Positions 1 to 5,648 of a stretch of DNA of 5,673 nucleotides are shown here, in pieces (within the stretch, counting starts at the first letter, position 1; each line of letters starts with the position of its first letter). The notes under the pieces were generated by a model, which did not search any database, was not told the origin of the DNA, and was given only the letters and a program-made list of their open reading frames with translations. The DNA lies in contig CAYFNZ010000051.1 in assembly GCA_964344625.1 (NCBI GenBank), positions 1 through 5,673 on the forward strand, written 5' to 3'. Position numbers and translations under genes: made by a program. Source of the DNA: JAAYEL01 sp964344625 (GTDB taxonomy: Bacteria; Bacillota; Clostridia; Tissierellales; Peptoniphilaceae).

Positions 1-1228
1 TTCTTACATTAACTGCATAGTCAGCTATATAGCTTGCTTCTTTGTCGTTCAGTGGATTTTTTTGTTCTTGAAGATCAATATAATGAGCCTTTGCTGTATA
101 GGCAATATTTCCATTGTACTTAAACTTAATCCAATATCCATCAATAACGCCTTCAATAGTCGTTCCCTTATCTACAATTCCAAGTTTACTACTATTTGAT
201 GATTTAGACGATCTTACAAAAACAGATGAGGTTGACTTGAAACTTGTTAATTTTTGTTCATCAAAACCATCTTCTTCTGAATATTCTTCATTTTTTAACT
301 CATAGAAAGCAGCAGCTGTATATGCTGTTTTTCCATTATAGGTGAACTTCAACCAGTCCCCTTCCCTTACAGCATTTATCACTGTTCCAGGATAGTTAAT
401 CCCTACTTTGCTGTAGTTTGAGCCCTTACCTGATCTTATAAAAACTGCTTCATCTGTTACATAATTCTTATAAGTTTGACTATTTTGACCTTCAGAACTA
501 GAAGCTGTCGTTTCTTTATAATAAACTGCAGATGTATAAGCTGTCCTTCCATTATAAGTAAACTTTAACCAATCGCCTTCCTTTACAGCTTTTATTACTG
601 TTCCAGGATAGATCATTCCAAGTTTACTGTAGTTTGTTCCCTTACCTGATCTTATGTAAACCGCTTCATTGGTTACATAATTCTTATAGGTTTGGCTTTC
701 AGAACTAGAAGCTGTTGTTTCTTTATAATAGGCTGCAGATGTATAAGCTGTCCTTCCATTATAGGTGAATTTTAACCAGTCGCCTTCCTTTACAGCTTTT
801 ATTACTGTTCCAGGATAGATCATTCCAAGTTTACTGTAGTTTGTTCCCTTACCTGATCTTACATATACTGAATCTTCAGTCCTATAATTCTTATAAGTTT
901 CACTTGTACTTATAACAGCTTCTTGTTTGTTTGTTGTTTCTTGACTAGAAACATTACTTGCAGAAACCTCTGAAGGATTAATCCATCCACCAGGGTTTGA
1001 GTTTTTTGATATATTTATTTGTCCATCGTATCTTCTATATATGTTATAGGTTCCTGCCCCATATGTAGTTACAGGATTGGTCTTATACTTAGCATCATAG
1101 GCTGATAAGTAGACATTAACAGGCTTTTCTAGCTTGAAACTCTCAGCATTTGCTACATTAGACCCCAATATTAAAACAGACAAGCCTAGCGCTACCGAAG
1201 TCTTGCCTACTTTCTTAGGATTAATCAT
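1..1228 (-). CDS. Secreted multi-SH3b-domain cell-wall protein (C-terminus beyond window)
   Basis: The reading frame is open from the start codon to the left edge (409 codons), so the gene is partial. Residues 1-28 form a signal peptide: basic MINPKKVGK, a hydrophobic core, then a SNVANA|ES cleavage site. Residues about 29-85 form a diverged SH3-like module with the pattern GTYNIY, INIS, GGWINP, as found in clostridial lysins and wall-binding proteins. After a Ser/Thr/Gln-rich linker come bacterial SH3 repeats at about 111-170, 180-239, 252-311 and 328-385; a fifth begins at the edge (YIADYAVNVR). Each has the V-x-(V/I)-R-(S)-x-K-x-(S/T)-N-(Y/S)-S-K-(L/V)-G core and a W(L/I)KF-YNG-AYT end. 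Such domains bind peptidoglycan outside the cell. A catalytic domain (amidase, NlpC/P60 or similar) may follow off-window, so enzymatic activity cannot be stated. The start at 1228 was preferred over the in-frame ATG at 1234 because GAGGAG directly abuts the latter. SH3b assignment is firm; the overall protein role is not. Confidence 0.85.
   Translation of the reverse strand, partial: MINPKKVGKTSVALGLSVLILGSNVANAESFKLEKPVNVYLSAYDAKYKTNPVTTYGAGTYNIYRRYDGQINISKNSNPGGWINPSEVSASNVSSQETTNKQEAVISTSETYKNYRTEDSVYVRSGKGTNYSKLGMIYPGTVIKAVKEGDWLKFTYNGRTAYTSAAYYKETTASSSESQTYKNYVTNEAVYIRSGKGTNYSKLGMIYPGTVIKAVKEGDWLKFTYNGRTAYTSAVYYKETTASSSEGQNSQTYKNYVTDEAVFIRSGKGSNYSKVGINYPGTVINAVREGDWLKFTYNGKTAYTAAAFYELKNEEYSEEDGFDEQKLTSFKSTSSVFVRSSKSSNSSKLGIVDKGTTIEGVIDGYWIKFKYNGNIAYTAKAHYIDLQEQKNPLNDKEASYIADYAVNVR
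247..898 (-). repeat. Tandem SH3b-coding repeats (start points of four units)
   Basis: Four consecutive SH3 units start at 898, 691, 475 and 247 on the minus strand, giving spacings of 207, 216 and 228 nt; the last unit runs on to about 74. Units 1 and 2 are nearly identical in DNA: 491-654 against 698-861 differ at about 7 of 164 positions by my hand count, with an unbroken identical run of 82 nt (573-654 = 780-861). Unit 3 is clearly related but more diverged, and unit 4 is the most diverged. Linkers rich in Ser, Thr and Glu separate the units. Confidence 0.85.
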
Positions 1229-1234
1229 ATTCAT

Positions 1235-1240
1235 CTCCTC
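1235..1240 (-). promoter_or_regulatory. Ribosome binding site deciding the SH3-protein start
   Basis: GAGGAG on the minus strand is followed directly by ATG AAT ATG. The first ATG (1234) has no spacer, so initiation there would be poor. The second (1228) has a normal 6-nt spacer. The protein therefore most likely begins MINPKK rather than MNMINPKK. Confidence 0.7.
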
Positions 1241-1252
1241 GATTCATAATTT

Positions 1253-1279
1253 CGTAATATTTTGTAATATTTTCGTAAC
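1253..1279. promoter_or_regulatory. Three helically phased GTAA half-sites, WalR-box-like operator
   Basis: On the plus strand the sequence holds CGTAAT (1253-1258), TGTAAT (1263-1268) and CGTAAC (1274-1279). The GTAA cores are 10 and 11 bp apart, on one helical face. The last two half-sites read TGTAAT-N5-CGTAAC, one mismatch from the established WalR (YycF) consensus TGTWAH-N5-TGTWAH. WalR controls cell-wall hydrolase and SH3/LysM wall-protein genes in Firmicutes, which fits the gene downstream. The site lies just after the predicted transcription start, a position that would suit repression. Function is inferred from pattern and context in an AT-rich region. Confidence 0.4.
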
Positions 1280-1287
1280 TATTATTA

Positions 1288-1316
1288 ATAGTATCTTATT
1301 TTATAGCAATTATCAA
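1288..1316 (-). promoter_or_regulatory. Sigma-A promoter of the SH3-domain protein gene
   Basis: Minus-strand -35 TTGATA (1311-1316), 17-bp spacer, -10 TACTAT (1288-1293). Each box is close to the TTGACA/TATAAT consensus with ideal spacing. Transcription should start near 1281, leaving a leader of about 53 nt before the ATG at 1228. It separates this gene from mtnN, which lies upstream in the same direction. Confidence 0.65.
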
Positions 1317-1402
1317 GAATATTTATTTCTTTTTATTAGCTTTGTTAACTAATTTTAAATACTAAAAACAAGATGTAAACATAGGCTTTTTTAAGCTTTG
1401 TT

Positions 1403-2077
1403 TTAAAGCATTCCTATTAACTTTATAGTCACATCTACGGCAACTTTAGAAGCTTTTTTAACATTTTCCCTGAAGAATTCTATCCCGCTATGATTAGCAT
1501 CATCTGTTATTGCCCTGATCGCAGTAAAAGGTAGGTGGTTTACATAGCAAACATGGGCTACAGCCCCCGTCTCCATATCAACTCCCAAAGCGTCAAATCT
1601 CTTTACTAGGTCTGGCCTTTCTTGGTCAGTTATAAATTGTTCCCCACAAATGGTAGTTCCCACCATTATGCTTGGGTCATTTTCAGAAAGTTTTTTTGCA
1701 AGGTCAATAAATCTTTCATCAGCTATAAAACACCCATCTTCAAGATAAGGTATTTCCTCGCTGATAAATTCCTTTTCTACATCATGATAGTAAACTTTAT
1801 TACTAATTATGGTGTCGAAAAGCTTGGTCCTTTCATCAAGACCTCCACATACACCAGTATTAATAATCGCTTGAACTTCAAACTTATCGATTAAAAGTTG
1901 ACTAGCAATAGCGGCATTTACCTTGCAAATACCCGAAATAACTATGACAAGTTCATGGTTAAGATAGCTTGCAGTGATAAATTCAAGACCGCAAATCTTC
2001 TTTTCTTCTTTTATTTTTATGTAATCCAGGATTGGATTTCTTTCAGTATCTGATGGAAATAACAAACCTATTTTCAT
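1403..2077 (-). CDS. mtnN: 5'-methylthioadenosine/S-adenosylhomocysteine nucleosidase
   Basis: A cytosolic enzyme that hydrolyses the N-glycosidic bond of MTA and SAH, releasing adenine and S-methylthioribose or S-ribosylhomocysteine. This recycles by-products of SAM-using reactions and polyamine synthesis, and feeds LuxS where present. The 224-residue protein matches the usual length (about 230) and carries the whole family pattern: E12 at the position of the E. coli general acid Glu12; SGICKVNAA (48-56); NTGVCGGL (73-80); the SNK-YYHDV segment (92-100); CGEQFI (144-149); VDMETGAVAHVC (166-177) with substrate-binding M168 and E169; and RAITDDA (188-194) with catalytic D192. A strong AGGGGG ribosome binding site lies 5-6 nt before the ATG. 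The gene is divergent from the membrane-protein gene at 2209. The glycines usual in SGIGKV and NTGSAGG are partly replaced by cysteine (C51, C77), a mild variation. It seems to stand alone; I see no convincing terminator before the SH3 gene. Confidence 0.93.
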   Translation of the reverse strand: MKIGLLFPSDTERNPILDYIKIKEEKKICGLEFITASYLNHELVIVISGICKVNAAIASQLLIDKFEVQAIINTGVCGGLDERTKLFDTIISNKVYYHDVEKEFISEEIPYLEDGCFIADERFIDLAKKLSENDPSIMVGTTICGEQFITDQERPDLVKRFDALGVDMETGAVAHVCYVNHLPFTAIRAITDDANHSGIEFFRENVKKASKVAVDVTIKLIGML

Positions 2078-2208
2078 TTTATCCCCCTAATGTTTTATTT
2101 TTATACTTAAGAGATATTTTATCATAGATTCTTGCTATCTGATTATTTAGTTAAGTTCTTGGGTATTAATTTATAGTTAAAAATTATATTTTTTTAGGAG
2201 GAATAATT
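2078..2208. promoter_or_regulatory. Divergent promoter region between mtnN and the holin-family gene
   Basis: This 131-bp AT-rich gap must hold promoters for both genes. On the minus strand an extended -10, TGATAAAAT (2116-2124), sits about 40 nt before the mtnN start, but its -35 region is poor. On the plus strand a possible -10, TATAGT (2172-2177), lies about 30 nt before the gene at 2209, again with only a weak -35. The plus-strand AGGAGG at 2196-2201, 7 nt before ATG 2209, is a clear ribosome binding site. No operator or riboswitch is evident. Confidence 0.35.
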
Positions 2209-2574
2209 ATGAATGATAATAAAAAATTCAATTTTTCTGAATTTATCATAAGATTAATTTTATCTATGATAGTAATAGCCCTTACCAACATCCTAGTTCC
2301 TGGCATGTCCAATAGCGGCGGTATTCAAAGCCTTGCTTGGGCGGCTATCATTATTGCCTTGTTGCAACAATTTCTTACCATGCTTTCAGGAGATTCAAAA
2401 GCAGCTCATGGAACTACCGGTTTTTTAGTTATGGCTTTTGTCCTTTATCTTACTGGAAAATTTGTAAATGGCTACAATGTTTCTGTTATAGGAGCCCTTA
2501 TAGGCGGCTTAGTTTACGGCCTTGTAGACTCTTTTATTCCTGGGGATAAATTGGGAAAAAAAAATACTAAATAG
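2209..2574 (+). CDS. Phage holin family (YvlD-like) small membrane protein
   Basis: A 121-residue hydrophobic protein with four likely transmembrane helices (about 10-30, 40-58, 70-84 and 92-110) and a basic tail (KLGKKNTK). The order IIRLILS...LVPGM near the first helix, an Ala-rich second helix, and a closing GALIGGLVYGLVDSFIPG matches the Pfam family Phage_holin_4_2 (PF04020), which includes B. subtilis YvlD. Despite the name, most members are chromosomal proteins of unknown role in the cytoplasmic membrane, sometimes tied to envelope stress; nothing nearby suggests a prophage or a lysin partner. The start is well supported by AGGAGG seven bases upstream. It is a single-gene unit, ended by the hairpin at 2581-2608. 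The family call is fairly sure; the function is unknown. Confidence 0.75.
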   Translation: MNDNKKFNFSEFIIRLILSMIVIALTNILVPGMSNSGGIQSLAWAAIIIALLQQFLTMLSGDSKAAHGTTGFLVMAFVLYLTGKFVNGYNVSVIGALIGGLVYGLVDSFIPGDKLGKKNTK

Positions 2575-2580
2575 AATTTA

Positions 2581-2608
2581 GGATATGATTTTTATCATAT
2601 CCTTTTTT
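2581..2608 (+). terminator. Intrinsic terminator of the holin-family gene
   Basis: A perfect 9-bp stem (GGATATGAT at 2581-2589, ATCATATCC at 2594-2602) with a TTTT loop is followed by six Ts (2603-2608). It begins 6 nt after the stop codon of the membrane-protein gene. It also lies directly upstream of the radical SAM remnant, so read-through transcription into that remnant should be weak. Confidence 0.9.
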
Positions 2609-2644
2609 CATATGCTTAAAGTTTTTATCATTTTTACAGGCGGC

Positions 2645-2875
2645 GAACCTCTAGCAAGGAAAAAAGATGGTCAACCATTCAATAAAAATATGTTAAGACC
2701 TTGCCCAATGCTAGAAAACCCTAACCTACTTAGGGACATGGTTAAACAAAGCAAGGCTCATTCAACTGACATACTAGAAAAAGAAAGTGCTGACCACTTA
2801 TGCGATAAGTGTGAAGAATATGCCGAAAATTGGAGACCTGTTGCCGATGAAATTTGGGCAGAATCAGGAAAATAA
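2645..2875 (+). pseudogene. Orphan C-terminal fragment of a radical SAM protein
   Basis: About 76 residues in one open frame, from EPLARKKDGQPFN to WAESGK and a TAA stop, resemble the extreme C-terminus of a family of large radical SAM Fe-S proteins. The recognisable parts are QPFNKNMLRPCPMLENP, a following L-R-D-M-V segment, AHSTD, HLCDKC, and YAENWRPVADEIW. Three cysteines (in RPCP and CDKC) are of the kind that hold auxiliary clusters in such proteins. The catalytic part with the CxxxCxxC motif is absent: the holin-family gene and its terminator sit directly upstream. The frame extends back to ATGs at 2585 and 2612, but the first lies inside the terminator stem and neither has a ribosome binding site. 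I therefore read this as the remnant of a gene that lost its front end. The frame holds no internal stop, so the loss may be recent, or a short product may survive. Family recognition is from memory of the motif. Confidence 0.6.
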
Positions 2876-2909
2876 AAAAATTAATAACATTTTGACACTA
2901 AAACATATT

Positions 2910-2934
2910 GGGGACTAGATAAAATCTAATCCCC
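2910..2934. terminator. Hairpin between convergent genes, probable trpXYZ terminator
   Basis: GGGGA-C-TAGAT, an AAA loop, then ATCTA-A-TCCCC gives ten base pairs with one C/A mismatch. It lies 8 nt beyond the trpZ stop codon on the minus strand and 35 nt beyond the stop of the radical SAM fragment on the plus strand. Neither side has a long T run (plus: TTTAATATT; minus: AATATGTTTT), so it may work weakly in both directions. Confidence 0.6.
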
Positions 2935-2941
2935 TTTAATA

Positions 2942-3691
2942 TTATATTTGATTTGAGTAAATTGATTCTAATTCTTCTGGACTCGTATCTTTTGATAACT
3001 TATCAAATATGACCCTGCCTTCATTTAACATGATAATCCTATCAGAATAAGTTACGGCATCTCTCATATTGTGTGTAATCATCAAAGTTGTCATTTTAGT
3101 ATCATTTATCAATTTATTAGTCCTTGTCATAACTAATTTAGAAGTCTTTGGATCAAGGGCTGCAGTGTGCTCATCTAACAAGAATAACTTGGGCCTATTC
3201 ATGCTAGCCATTACCAAGGACAAGGACTGTCTCTGACCTCCTGACAAAAGGCTAACCTTGCTATCAAGCATATTTTCAAGACCGAGGTCTAGGGGCTTTA
3301 GAAGCTTTTTATATTCGTCTATCCTATTTTTATTGATTAGTCCTGTAAGGTTAAATCTTTTCCCCTTATTATCAGCTATAGCCATATTCTCAAGGATACT
3401 TAAGGAAGGGCTTACCCCCATCGAAGGGTCTTGATGAACCCTAGCTATATATTTTGACCTGTCCTTTTCTTTTAAGTCACTAAGCCTAATTCCATCAATC
3501 TCTATTTGGCCGGATTCAAGCTCAAGATTTCCAGCTATCAAATTTAACAAGGTTGATTTACCACACCCATTAGGGCCAATGATTGCAGTAATTTCATGTT
3601 CCCTTATATCTAGACTAAAGTCTTGGAAAATCCTTTTTTCATTTTCCGTACCAAGGTTAAAGCCCTTATATAAATTTTTTATGCAAAGCAT
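2942..3691 (-). CDS. trpZ: ABC transporter ATP-binding protein, TrpXYZ family
   Basis: The cytosolic ATPase that powers the importer encoded with trpX and trpY. The 249-residue protein is a single complete ABC domain: Walker A GPNGCGKST (39-47), Q-loop Q87 in VHQDP, signature LSGGQRQ (149-155), Walker B LFLLDE (169-174) with catalytic E174, D-loop AALD (177-180) and H-loop H207 in ITHNM. All catalytic residues are present. The start at 3691 is chosen because AAGGAGG (3699-3705) lies 7 nt upstream; an in-frame ATG at 3730 would add 13 residues and lacks such a site. The gene begins inside the last 26 nt of trpY in another frame, which points to translational coupling. Its role follows from the operon; by itself the sequence shows only an ABC ATPase. 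It is the last gene before the hairpin at 2910-2934. Confidence 0.9.
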   Translation of the reverse strand: MLCIKNLYKGFNLGTENEKRIFQDFSLDIREHEITAIIGPNGCGKSTLLNLIAGNLELESGQIEIDGIRLSDLKEKDRSKYIARVHQDPSMGVSPSLSILENMAIADNKGKRFNLTGLINKNRIDEYKKLLKPLDLGLENMLDSKVSLLSGGQRQSLSLVMASMNRPKLFLLDEHTAALDPKTSKLVMTRTNKLINDTKMTTLMITHNMRDAVTYSDRIIMLNEGRVIFDKLSKDTSPEELESIYSNQI

Positions 3692-4547
3692 GTTTAGCCC
3701 TCCTTCTTGTGTAAAAATTATTGTATGCAATAAATACTATTACTATAAGACCGTTAATCAATTTTAAATCATTAGGATTTAAACCTGCTTGAATAGCTAG
3801 TGTACCAATTATCTTATAGACAATAGCCCCTATAATTGCTCTTGTAGACCCGTTTAGGTTGGTATTTCTAAAGCTTGTTAGACCTATTATTACAGAAGCA
3901 AGGGCTATTACTATTACACCAGCCCCCATTTGCACATCGGCAAACCTCATAGATTGAGCCAACAAGGAACCACTTAGGGCAACATAGGCATTGGAAATCA
4001 TTAGGCCAATAAGCATGTATTTGTCAGGATCTTGACCAAGTGCCTTTACTAGGGACTTATTATCTCCAGTAACTATAAGCATGTAACCTTTCTTTGTCTT
4101 CATAAATAAATCCAGGGCAAACTTACCAATCAAGACGATAATCACCAAAACTATAAGCCTGTCAACGTAAGCATTACCCGTATTAAGCATATTAAAAATT
4201 GATTTTGAACCAGAAATTGGCACGTTAGACTTCCCATTTATTTTAAGGTTAACAGAATAAAGCATGGTCATGGTTAGGATTCCAGCTAGAAGGCTATCTA
4301 TCTTAAGCTTTATGGTCAATAAGCCTGTAACAAGTCCAGGTAAGGTTCCCAAAAGGCATGCTAAAAGTGTGGCTAACAAGGGGTGAACTCCCGCCCCTAT
4401 CAGACCTGCTGTGATTAGGGCCCCCATGGGAAATGTTCCCTCTACAGTCAAATCTGCTATATTCAAAAGCTTAAATGTAACATATACGCCTGTTCCTAAT
4501 AGAGCATAGATTAGACCTTGCTCTAGGGTCGTCATTATCAAATTCAT
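3666..4547 (-). CDS. trpY: ABC transporter permease, TrpXYZ family
   Basis: The inner-membrane channel of the importer, 293 residues with about eight or nine hydrophobic helices (about 8-29, 37-55, 57-79, 84-100, 130-147, 176-197, 207-225, 235-255 and 262-277). It belongs to the branched-chain-type permease superfamily (BPD_transp_2, PF02653), in the subgroup that pairs with PF04392-type binding proteins. Diagnostic stretches are LLNIADLTVEGTFPMGA (27-43), the LKIDSLLAGILTMTMLYSVNL block (81-101) and the ALASVIIGLTSF loop (215-226). The basic C-terminal tail RRRAKHALHKK faces the cytosol by prediction. Its ribosome binding site (AGGAG) overlaps the TAG stop of trpX, with 9 nt between genes, and its last 26 nt overlap trpZ. 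Family and partnership are secure; the exact substrate is not shown by the permease. Confidence 0.9.
   Translation of the reverse strand: MNLIMTTLEQGLIYALLGTGVYVTFKLLNIADLTVEGTFPMGALITAGLIGAGVHPLLATLLACLLGTLPGLVTGLLTIKLKIDSLLAGILTMTMLYSVNLKINGKSNVPISGSKSIFNMLNTGNAYVDRLIVLVIIVLIGKFALDLFMKTKKGYMLIVTGDNKSLVKALGQDPDKYMLIGLMISNAYVALSGSLLAQSMRFADVQMGAGVIVIALASVIIGLTSFRNTNLNGSTRAIIGAIVYKIIGTLAIQAGLNPNDLKLINGLIVIVFIAYNNFYTRRRAKHALHKKFI
3699..3705 (-). promoter_or_regulatory. trpZ ribosome binding site inside trpY coding sequence
   Basis: AAGGAGG on the minus strand, 7 nt before the trpZ ATG at 3691. The same bases are read in the trpY frame as part of its Arg-Arg-Arg stretch near the C-terminus. This sets the trpZ start and links translation of the two proteins. 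Confidence 0.8.
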
Positions 4548-4556
4548 GTTTTTCTC

Positions 4557-5534
4557 CTATTCTATCTTCTCGGAATCTTTTATTACTTGTAGGTCCTTAT
4601 CAATACCTAGAATTTCTAAAGTTTTCCTATTTACAATATTCTTTGTTTCCTTGGCCATTTGAACCGGCATTTGACCTGGATCCAGCTTGTCTACTAAGAT
4701 TTGCTTTGCCATTTCCCCAGTTTGAAATCCTAAATTCCTATAACTTAAACTATCTGAAATAAGTATTCCTCCCTTAACTTGGGATTCTTCTGCTGAAACT
4801 GATATTTTCTTCTTCTCCCTTAAAATATCTGAAAGTACCGTAATTGACGAAGCAATTTTATTATCAGACAAGATATAAAAGGCATCGGCCTCATCCACCA
4901 TTGACTGAGCGATTTGCGGAAGGTCTGATAACTGGGTTATAGATTTAGAAAGTATTTTATAGCCATATTCTTTAGCCTTACCTTCAGCTTCCTTCAATTG
5001 GGCAAGGGAATTAGCTTCGTCAGCCGTGTATATAATTCCTATTTTTTCTATGCTTGGATCAAGGGCCTTAAAAATAGAAAATTGTTTGTCCATATTGGCT
5101 GCATCTGAAGTCCCTGTAACATTTGCCCCAGGTTTTTCCATAGAATCAACTAAATCTGCTGCAAGAGGGTCAGTGACAGCCCCAAATAAGATTGGGATTT
5201 CGTTACTTGCAGCCTTAGCTGCTTGAGCAGCTGGGGTTGCAATTGCAAAGATTAAGTCAACCTTATCTGATACAAATTTCTCTGAAATAGTCCTGGCTGT
5301 AGCAACATCGCCTTGGGCGTTTTGATAATCGATTTTAGCATCTATTCCTAGGTCCTTTATTTTTTCAAGGAAACCCTCCCTAATATCATCAAGTGCCGGG
5401 TGCTCAATCAGTTGCACTATCCCTATTCTAATTTCACCGTTTTCTCCAGACTTGGAAGTATTTTCTTTACTTTTCGATCCACAGCCTGATAAGACCAAAA
5501 TCAAGGCCAATAAAACTACATATAATTTTCTCAT
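4557..5534 (-). CDS. trpX: Aromatic amino acid ABC transporter substrate-binding lipoprotein
   Basis: The extracellular, membrane-anchored binding protein that captures the substrate for the TrpY/TrpZ importer. Residues 1-18 are a lipoprotein signal (MRKLYVV, hydrophobic core, lipobox LSGC) with lipidation at C18, then a Ser/Lys/Glu-rich linker to about 34. The rest is a complete two-lobe binding domain of the ABC_sub_bind family (PF04392): IGIVQLIEHPALD (37-49), YQNAQGD (70-76), AIATPAAQAA (97-106), ILFGAVTDPLAADLV (115-129), PGANVTGTSD (135-144), IGIIYT (165-170), SDNKIASS (223-230) and a C-terminal NLGFQTGEMAKQIL block. It reads very like streptococcal TrpX, for which tryptophan and related aromatic amino acids are known ligands. 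The start at 5534 follows AAGGAG (5541-5546) with a 6-nt spacer and gives a proper signal peptide; a longer frame back to 5627 would run into the T-box terminator. The 325-residue length is usual. Substrate choice between Trp, Tyr and Phe is open. Confidence 0.9.
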   Translation of the reverse strand: MRKLYVVLLALILVLSGCGSKSKENTSKSGENGEIRIGIVQLIEHPALDDIREGFLEKIKDLGIDAKIDYQNAQGDVATARTISEKFVSDKVDLIFAIATPAAQAAKAASNEIPILFGAVTDPLAADLVDSMEKPGANVTGTSDAANMDKQFSIFKALDPSIEKIGIIYTADEANSLAQLKEAEGKAKEYGYKILSKSITQLSDLPQIAQSMVDEADAFYILSDNKIASSITVLSDILREKKKISVSAEESQVKGGILISDSLSYRNLGFQTGEMAKQILVDKLDPGQMPVQMAKETKNIVNRKTLEILGIDKDLQVIKDSEKIE

Positions 5535-5540
5535 GTTACT

Positions 5541-5546
5541 CTCCTT
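5541..5546 (-). promoter_or_regulatory. trpX ribosome binding site
   Basis: AAGGAG lies 6 nt before the ATG at 5534 on the minus strand. It settles the start at MRKLYVV and excludes the in-frame ATG at 5627, which is inside the leader terminator and would bury the lipoprotein signal behind 31 charged residues. Confidence 0.8.
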
Positions 5547-5612
5547 TTTCTCTCCTTTTTGTTTTCCTTCATATTTATTAATTTTTCCACTTAGCATTAT
5601 AATTAGTTCAAT

Positions 5613-5648
5613 AAAAAAAGCCTCCATCCCCAGACAAGGGACGAAGGC
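5613..5648 (-). terminator. T-box leader terminator before trpX
   Basis: On the minus strand, GCCTTCGTCCCT (from 5648) pairs with GGGGATGGAGGC (ending at 5620) in a stem of about 12 bp with three G-U pairs and a 5-nt loop, followed by seven Ts (5613-5619). It is the default off-state of the T-box and stops transcription about 80 nt before the trpX start. Confidence 0.9.

Noticed and set aside
74..898. CRISPR or other non-coding repeat array
   Set aside because: The repeats are in frame, about 207-228 nt long and encode SH3 domains, which explains them fully.
1370..1405. Terminator after mtnN
   Set aside because: Short repeats GCTTT/AAAGC and GCTT/AAGC can pair over only 4-5 bp and are not followed by a T run on the minus strand.
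2585..2644. A full 96-residue gene starting at 2585 or 2612
   Set aside because: The 2585 start is inside the intrinsic terminator stem, there is no ribosome binding site for either start, and the first 20 residues do not look like the radical SAM tail that follows.
2892..2921. Plus-strand promoter TTGACA-N18-TAGATA pointing into trpZ
   Set aside because: The -35 is perfect, but the -10 falls inside the hairpin between convergent genes, is only fair, and has no gene to serve; it would at most make an antisense RNA. Probably chance in AT-rich DNA.
3692..3730. A 13-residue extension of TrpZ from an ATG at 3730
   Set aside because: It lies deep within trpY and has no good ribosome binding site; ATG 3691 follows AAGGAGG at ideal spacing and gives the usual ABC-domain start.
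5535..5627. A 31-residue N-terminal extension of TrpX from an ATG at 5627
   Set aside because: That ATG lies in the T-box terminator stem, has no ribosome binding site, and would hide the lipoprotein signal peptide. The start at 5534 has both.
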